Shown here: positions 15,503 to 17,985 of the stretch, piece by piece | How positions within the stretch are numbered: position 1 is the first letter of the stretch | How the letters are laid out: every line of letters starts with the position of its first letter | Assembly (NCBI GenBank): GCA_910584265.1 | Contig: CAJTZE010000061.1 | Location: forward strand, 1 to 17,985 | DNA length: 17,985 nt | From: an uncultured Dorea sp. | GTDB taxonomy: Bacteria; Bacillota; Clostridia; Lachnospirales; Lachnospiraceae | Direction: 5' to 3' | Made by a program: the position numbers and the translations under genes | The notes under the pieces: model-generated | Databases searched by the model: none | The model's input: only the letters and a program-made list of their open reading frames with translations | Told to the model about the DNA's origin: nothing

Positions 15503-15752
15503 GTATCGTACTCCTTACATTGTTGAATACGGTTTCATGGGAAAGCCTTTCTTCCGTCATCGCCGCCTGTCTGTCGGCTTCGTCAAGTTTCATCTCTATA
15601 TCATCTGTCAGATTAGCGTATTCCTCCAAGCTCAAAACTACCATAGCTCCGTAGCCATTCTTTGTAAGATAAACAGGTTTTCCGCTGTTTACGATAGTTT
15701 CAATTTCCGGAAATTTATTTCTAAGGTCAGAAACAGGTCGAATTTGTATCAT
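15492..15752 (-). CDS. Phd/YefM-family antitoxin
   Basis: An 86-residue protein. The N-terminal DNA-binding fold is typical: IRPVSDLRNKFPEIETIVNSGKPVYLTKNGYGAMVVLSLEEYANL (about 4-48). The C-terminal 35 residues form an acidic helix that should wrap the toxin. It neutralises the RelE/ParE-type toxin and represses its own promoter. AAGGAGTG lies 8 bases before the ATG, and a promoter candidate precedes it. It overlaps the toxin gene in the antitoxin-first order usual for this family. Confidence 0.9.
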   Translation of the reverse strand: MIQIRPVSDLRNKFPEIETIVNSGKPVYLTKNGYGAMVVLSLEEYANLTDDIEMKLDEADRQAAMTEERLSHETVFNNVRSTIHGK

Positions 15753-15787
15753 AATCTAAGCACTCCTTTTCTGTTTGTTTTATCCTA

Positions 15788-15816
15788 ATTTTATCAGAAT
15801 ATTATCATATAGGCAA
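15788..15816 (-). promoter_or_regulatory. promoter of the toxin-antitoxin operon
   Basis: On the minus strand TTGCCT (15816-15811), a 17-base spacer and TAAAAT (15793-15788) lie about 36 bases before the antitoxin ATG. The spacer holds the near-palindromic GATAATATTC, a possible antitoxin operator. Confidence 0.55.
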
Positions 15817-15819
15817 TGC

Positions 15820-16218
15820 TTATTTATGATTCTTAATTTCCCTTTTTTCATGCAAATTATGATTCTGTAAATTCCCTGTTGAGTGTCCGTCTTCATTTTT
15901 CAAGACAATATCCTCTGCCTTGATATACCAGTCCACGTCTGCCCCCTGAAACGTAGCCGTCGCCACCGTATCCGCTACTGGATTAATAATCTCCACTTCC
16001 GCGTTATTATCAAACTCCTTTAACGGCACGGTAGCCGGAATACTCACCTGTATCATGCGCCCCTGTCCTCTGGATTTTAAATCGTAAGTGCGTTCCTTGA
16101 TTTCTTCAGAAACCGTTCCGTCCTCATTCTGCTTATGCACCTCACGCCGCAATGCGGAGAACTTAAGCAACCCGAATGTCTTTTCCTTGTCTATAATGAT
16201 TCCATTTGCTAATCTCAT
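15820..16218 (-). CDS. YdcP/DUF961-family protein of Tn916-like conjugative elements
   Basis: A 132-residue protein whose MRLANGIIIDKEKTFGLLKFSALRREVHKQNEDGT opening, ERTYDLKSRGQGRMIQVSIPATVPLKEF and TATFQGADVDWYIKAEDIVL are close to the early genes (orf22/orf23 type) of Tn916-like elements. The family's function is unknown; it lies at the start of the conjugation transcript. An AAGGAGGT site (16229-16236) overlaps the stop codon of the small gene before it, a coupled arrangement kept from the parent element. In a complete element further DUF961, FtsK and relaxase genes would follow; here a toxin-antitoxin pair does. The last 20 residues (NLQNHNLHEKREIKNHK) are unlike the family and may mark a deletion point. 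Confidence 0.88.
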   Translation of the reverse strand: MRLANGIIIDKEKTFGLLKFSALRREVHKQNEDGTVSEEIKERTYDLKSRGQGRMIQVSIPATVPLKEFDNNAEVEIINPVADTVATATFQGADVDWYIKAEDIVLKNEDGHSTGNLQNHNLHEKREIKNHK

Positions 16219-16234
16219 AATCTCTGATACCTCC

Positions 16235-16414
16235 TTACGCTTTCACCATATCGTCAGCAGACAAGATATAATTTGTGAATTCATACCGCAACGGAACTTA
16301 AACAACATACTGTACTTTCCCCTTTGGCTCTTCCACAAGATCTTCAGTCTGTGGTTCAATCAACTTGCCGTTTTCTCTAACGGCAAGGTCAGATTCTTCT
16401 TTAAGCCGCTTCAT
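16235..16414 (-). pseudogene. small Tn916-type early gene with an in-frame stop
   Basis: From ATG 16414, with a GGAGGT site 5 bases upstream (16420-16425), the frame reads MKRLKEESDLAVRENGKLIE and on to VQYVV, then TAA at 16300-16298, then VPLRYEFTNYILSADDMVKA, and stops at 16237-16235. The tail fits the small proteins that precede the DUF961 gene in Tn916-like elements (from memory, unverified). One nonsense codon splits a protein of about 60 codons. The frame's end overlaps the ribosome site of the next gene. Confidence 0.5.
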
Positions 16415-16432
16415 TACAGACCTCCAATCTGC

Positions 16433-16513
16433 TCAATCAATATGCCACCTGTAATCCTTTGTCAGCACTCTTTCAAAACCGATCTGCCAAAAGCCCATAT
16501 CCAGCAATTTCAT
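16433..16513 (-). CDS. tiny ORF downstream of the 121-residue gene, doubtful
   Basis: A 26-codon frame (MKLLDMGFWQIGFERVLTKD and six more residues). It starts in an ATGA overlap with the stop codon of the 121-residue gene, ends in TGA, and lies in the same frame as the broken gene after it. There is no clear ribosome site beyond the coupling. It may be the tail of an eroded gene. I do not recognise it. Confidence 0.25.
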   Translation of the reverse strand: MKLLDMGFWQIGFERVLTKDYRWHID

Positions 16514-16875
16514 CTGTGGATATGGTAGGTCATATACAATTCAAATAGTTTCTTTTGCACGTCATTCTTCCTTAACTCAATGCACTCAAGGCCAAACAGT
16601 TCATTGTAGTGTACCTTCAGCAATTCCTCGACTGCAGGAATATGAACCTTGTAGTCCTTTTGAAGAAGGAACGATGACCCTCCATACATACCCCAACTGG
16701 CAAGACAGAAAGCAAGCTGCAAACTCAGATAATCCAAATCTGGTGCAGAATTATTCCTTGCGTCATGAAAGCATTTGTAGCAATGTTCCCACGAATGATA
16801 TCTTCCATTTGAATCTGCCCGCAGTTCATTATAAAAGATGGTTGCAGATTCTATAACCAAATCAACTGTGTCCAT
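16510..16875 (-). CDS. unidentified protein, probably C-terminally truncated
   Basis: A 121-residue protein with a distinctive core: GRYHSWEHCYKCFHDAR (24-40), LASWGMYGGSSFLLQKDYKVHIPAV (58-82). I recall bacterial hypothetical proteins with this SWEHCY...LASWGMY.GSSFLLQKDYKVH core of about 200 residues, so this one may have lost its C-terminal half; that length is from memory and unverified. It ends in YMTYHIHR only about 20 codons past the core-containing half and close to the likely left end of the integrative element. It follows the 64-codon fragment by 3 bases, suggesting one transcript. No function is proposed. Confidence 0.6.
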   Translation of the reverse strand: MDTVDLVIESATIFYNELRADSNGRYHSWEHCYKCFHDARNNSAPDLDYLSLQLAFCLASWGMYGGSSFLLQKDYKVHIPAVEELLKVHYNELFGLECIELRKNDVQKKLFELYMTYHIHR

Positions 16876-16878
16876 ACT

Positions 16879-17073
16879 CTATTTCTCCTCGCGCTTTACA
16901 TAGGCCAGTTCAACATCATATCCCAGAGATTCTAGCATCTGAATGAACGTCTTTTTTACGATATTCTCACTCTTTTTTATCAATCGGCTCACCTGTATAC
17001 TTACGCACAGACCGTCTTGTTGCTGTAAGTACAAATAATTTGTTTTCCATAACCCATGAATTAGATTCTTCAC
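16879..17073 (-). pseudogene. hybrid fragment: nitroreductase N-terminus joined to XRE-type C-terminus
   Basis: A GTG-started frame of 64 codons whose last part (RLIKKSENIVKKTFIQMLESLGYDVELAYVKREEK) resembles the C-terminal end of small XRE/HigA-type regulators, but it lacks a helix-turn-helix. A second frame from ATG 17050 reads MENKLFVLTATRRSVRKYTG then EPIDKKE and stops at 16969-16967; the RRSVRKYT-EPI motif is the hallmark N-terminus of nitroreductases. The two readings meet around 16965-16990. The likely origin is a fusion of two eroded genes. It lies 2 bases from the DUF4268 stop codon. It could make a short peptide, but I would not expect either parent function. Confidence 0.5.
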
Positions 17074-17075
17074 AA

Positions 17076-17985
17076 TTATAAGTATTTCTTAAATGCCTTT
17101 TTTATCTTAACCATAACATCAGCCAACCAGTCAAATTGCTCCTTCCATTTTGAATGTTCTGAAAGTTTTGCCGGGCGCTCTATGATAATTTTGCTCGCCT
17201 TGCGCTCTGGAAGTTCACACCAACTAAGCGGAATGCCTGCTGCCTTGTTGATGCTTTCCCTGTTCGCCAGAAGCGATTCGTAAAGTTCCATATTATTCGG
17301 TATATAAAGACAAACATTGATTTCGTTCCGGTTTACCAGCTGCGTTACTGAGATATAACAGTCCGAGGAACCAATGGAATAATTCATCCAATGATCTGTT
17401 GAAGGCTTTCTCCGCTTAAATTCTTTTGCAAATTGTGCATTCTGAAAAACATGATCCTGGAATGCCACCCAATAATCATATCTCTGTTGCTGCGTTCCAT
17501 TGGCGGATTCGTTTTTCTTTACTTCTTTCGTCCAGTCGTTCGGTTTCTCAATAACCTCAAATTTCACCGCGGGTTCGGAAGTACCAATGCGATACAGTTT
17601 AATCTCACAGAGGAAGAATCCGATTTTCTCATCGGTATGATTGTTCAGCCATTCGATAGACGCCTTGTGTTCCTCACGAGCGTGTTTCACTACCCATATG
17701 ATCACATCCGCAGATTTGCCGGACGCATAGGTTATCAGCTTGCCAAGGTGGTCGTGGTTGGTGTCCTCCAGCTGATTCTCTATGATGATTTTCCGATCCG
17801 TTCCTGTTTCGGACGCAAAGATATCGACATTGAAATCTCCCACGGAGGACTCTGTCTCATCAACGGTAATATCAAGCCCCACTGCATCCGCAAGGAGCGC
17901 AATGTTATCGTCCTGCGAAAGCCACGGAGTAAAGTCCAGGGCTTCATGCGGCCACACCGTCCGCAAATCCTTTATTTCTTCCAGT
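17076..17985 (-). CDS. DUF4268-type PD-(D/E)XK nuclease-like protein, 5' end outside window
   Basis: At least 303 codons; the frame stays open to the window edge, and the internal TTG at 17966 is not likely to be the start. The N-terminal part has the order of a PD-(D/E)XK fold: FNVDIFA with an acidic residue (D48, counted from TTG 17966), then KIIIENQLEDTNHDHLGKLITYASG with E63-x-Q65, where Q replaces the usual lysine. ADVIIWVVKHAREEHKASIEWLN then completes the fold. A C-terminal domain (about 160-296) matches the DUF4268 style. These proteins are found in accessory and defence-rich regions; the biological role is unknown. The fragment genes that follow are in the same direction. Confidence 0.82.
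   Translation of the reverse strand, partial: LEEIKDLRTVWPHEALDFTPWLSQDDNIALLADAVGLDITVDETESSVGDFNVDIFASETGTDRKIIIENQLEDTNHDHLGKLITYASGKSADVIIWVVKHAREEHKASIEWLNNHTDEKIGFFLCEIKLYRIGTSEPAVKFEVIEKPNDWTKEVKKNESANGTQQQRYDYWVAFQDHVFQNAQFAKEFKRRKPSTDHWMNYSIGSSDCYISVTQLVNRNEINVCLYIPNNMELYESLLANRESINKAAGIPLSWCELPERKASKIIIERPAKLSEHSKWKEQFDWLADVMVKIKKAFKKYL

Larger units (their letters stand above)
12906..16414 (-). mobile_element. degenerate Tn916-like integrative element (ICE remnant)
   Basis: The boundaries are approximate. A Tn916-type early region (DUF961/YdcP gene and a small gene before it) lies at the high-coordinate end and a Tn916-type tyrosine integrase at the low end, all on the minus strand, as in an ICE read from left to right. 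The conjugation core (FtsK-like coupling protein, relaxase, mating-pair genes) that normally lies between them is absent; only about 3 kb with a toxin-antitoxin pair and a metallopeptidase-like gene remains. The integrase and the first small gene are broken. The right end must lie between the hsp20 operator (12905) and the integrase stop. The left end lies beyond 16414. The TTTGACACCA repeats mark the right side. It is immobile on its own. Confidence 0.7.

Overview
The window looks like chromosome of a low-to-mid GC Firmicute, most likely a gut Lachnospiraceae/Clostridia member. The pointers are a YesM/YesN-type two-component pair next to a lipoprotein sugar-binding protein, strong AAGGAGGT-type ribosome binding sites, an Hsp20 gene with a CIRCE-like (HrcA) operator, and a decayed Tn916-type conjugative element. 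I infer the taxon from gene style, not from any marker gene.

Region 1 (98-10464, all minus strand). Nine genes run in one direction with gaps of at most 53 bases or overlaps: OmpR-type response regulator, HAMP sensor kinase, hisH, hisF, ung, a dihydrolipoamide dehydrogenase-like flavoprotein, YesN-type regulator, YesM-type kinase, and a sugar-type binding lipoprotein. The last four overlap or nearly touch (ATGA junctions), so they are probably translated as a coupled unit. The flavoprotein carries an 11-residue near-tandem duplication just before its dimerisation domain.

Region 2 (10501-12350). A divergent intergenic region with repeated TTTTGTGA motifs separates Region 1 from a plus-strand pair: a small zinc-ribbon protein and a cupin/AraC-type regulator. 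The pair faces a minus-strand Hsp20 gene, and a hairpin with a perfect 16-bp stem lies between them.

Region 3 (about 12906-16414). This is the remnant of a Tn916-like integrative element inserted just upstream of the hsp20 promoter. It keeps an early DUF961 (YdcP) gene and a broken small gene before it, a Phd/YefM-RelE type toxin-antitoxin pair, an AT-rich HEXXH metallopeptidase-like gene, and a tyrosine integrase. The integrase is disabled by a nonsense codon and an 8-bp tandem duplication that shifts the frame. No relaxase, coupling protein or mating-pair genes remain.

Region 4 (16433-17985). This is accessory DNA in minus orientation: a DUF4268-type PD-(D/E)XK-like protein cut by the window edge, a small hybrid fragment that reads as a nitroreductase N-terminus in one frame and an XRE-regulator-like C-terminus in another, a short unidentified protein, and a tiny ORF. 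I take it as a scrap zone next to the element's left end. No rRNA, tRNA, CRISPR array or intact transposase gene was seen.
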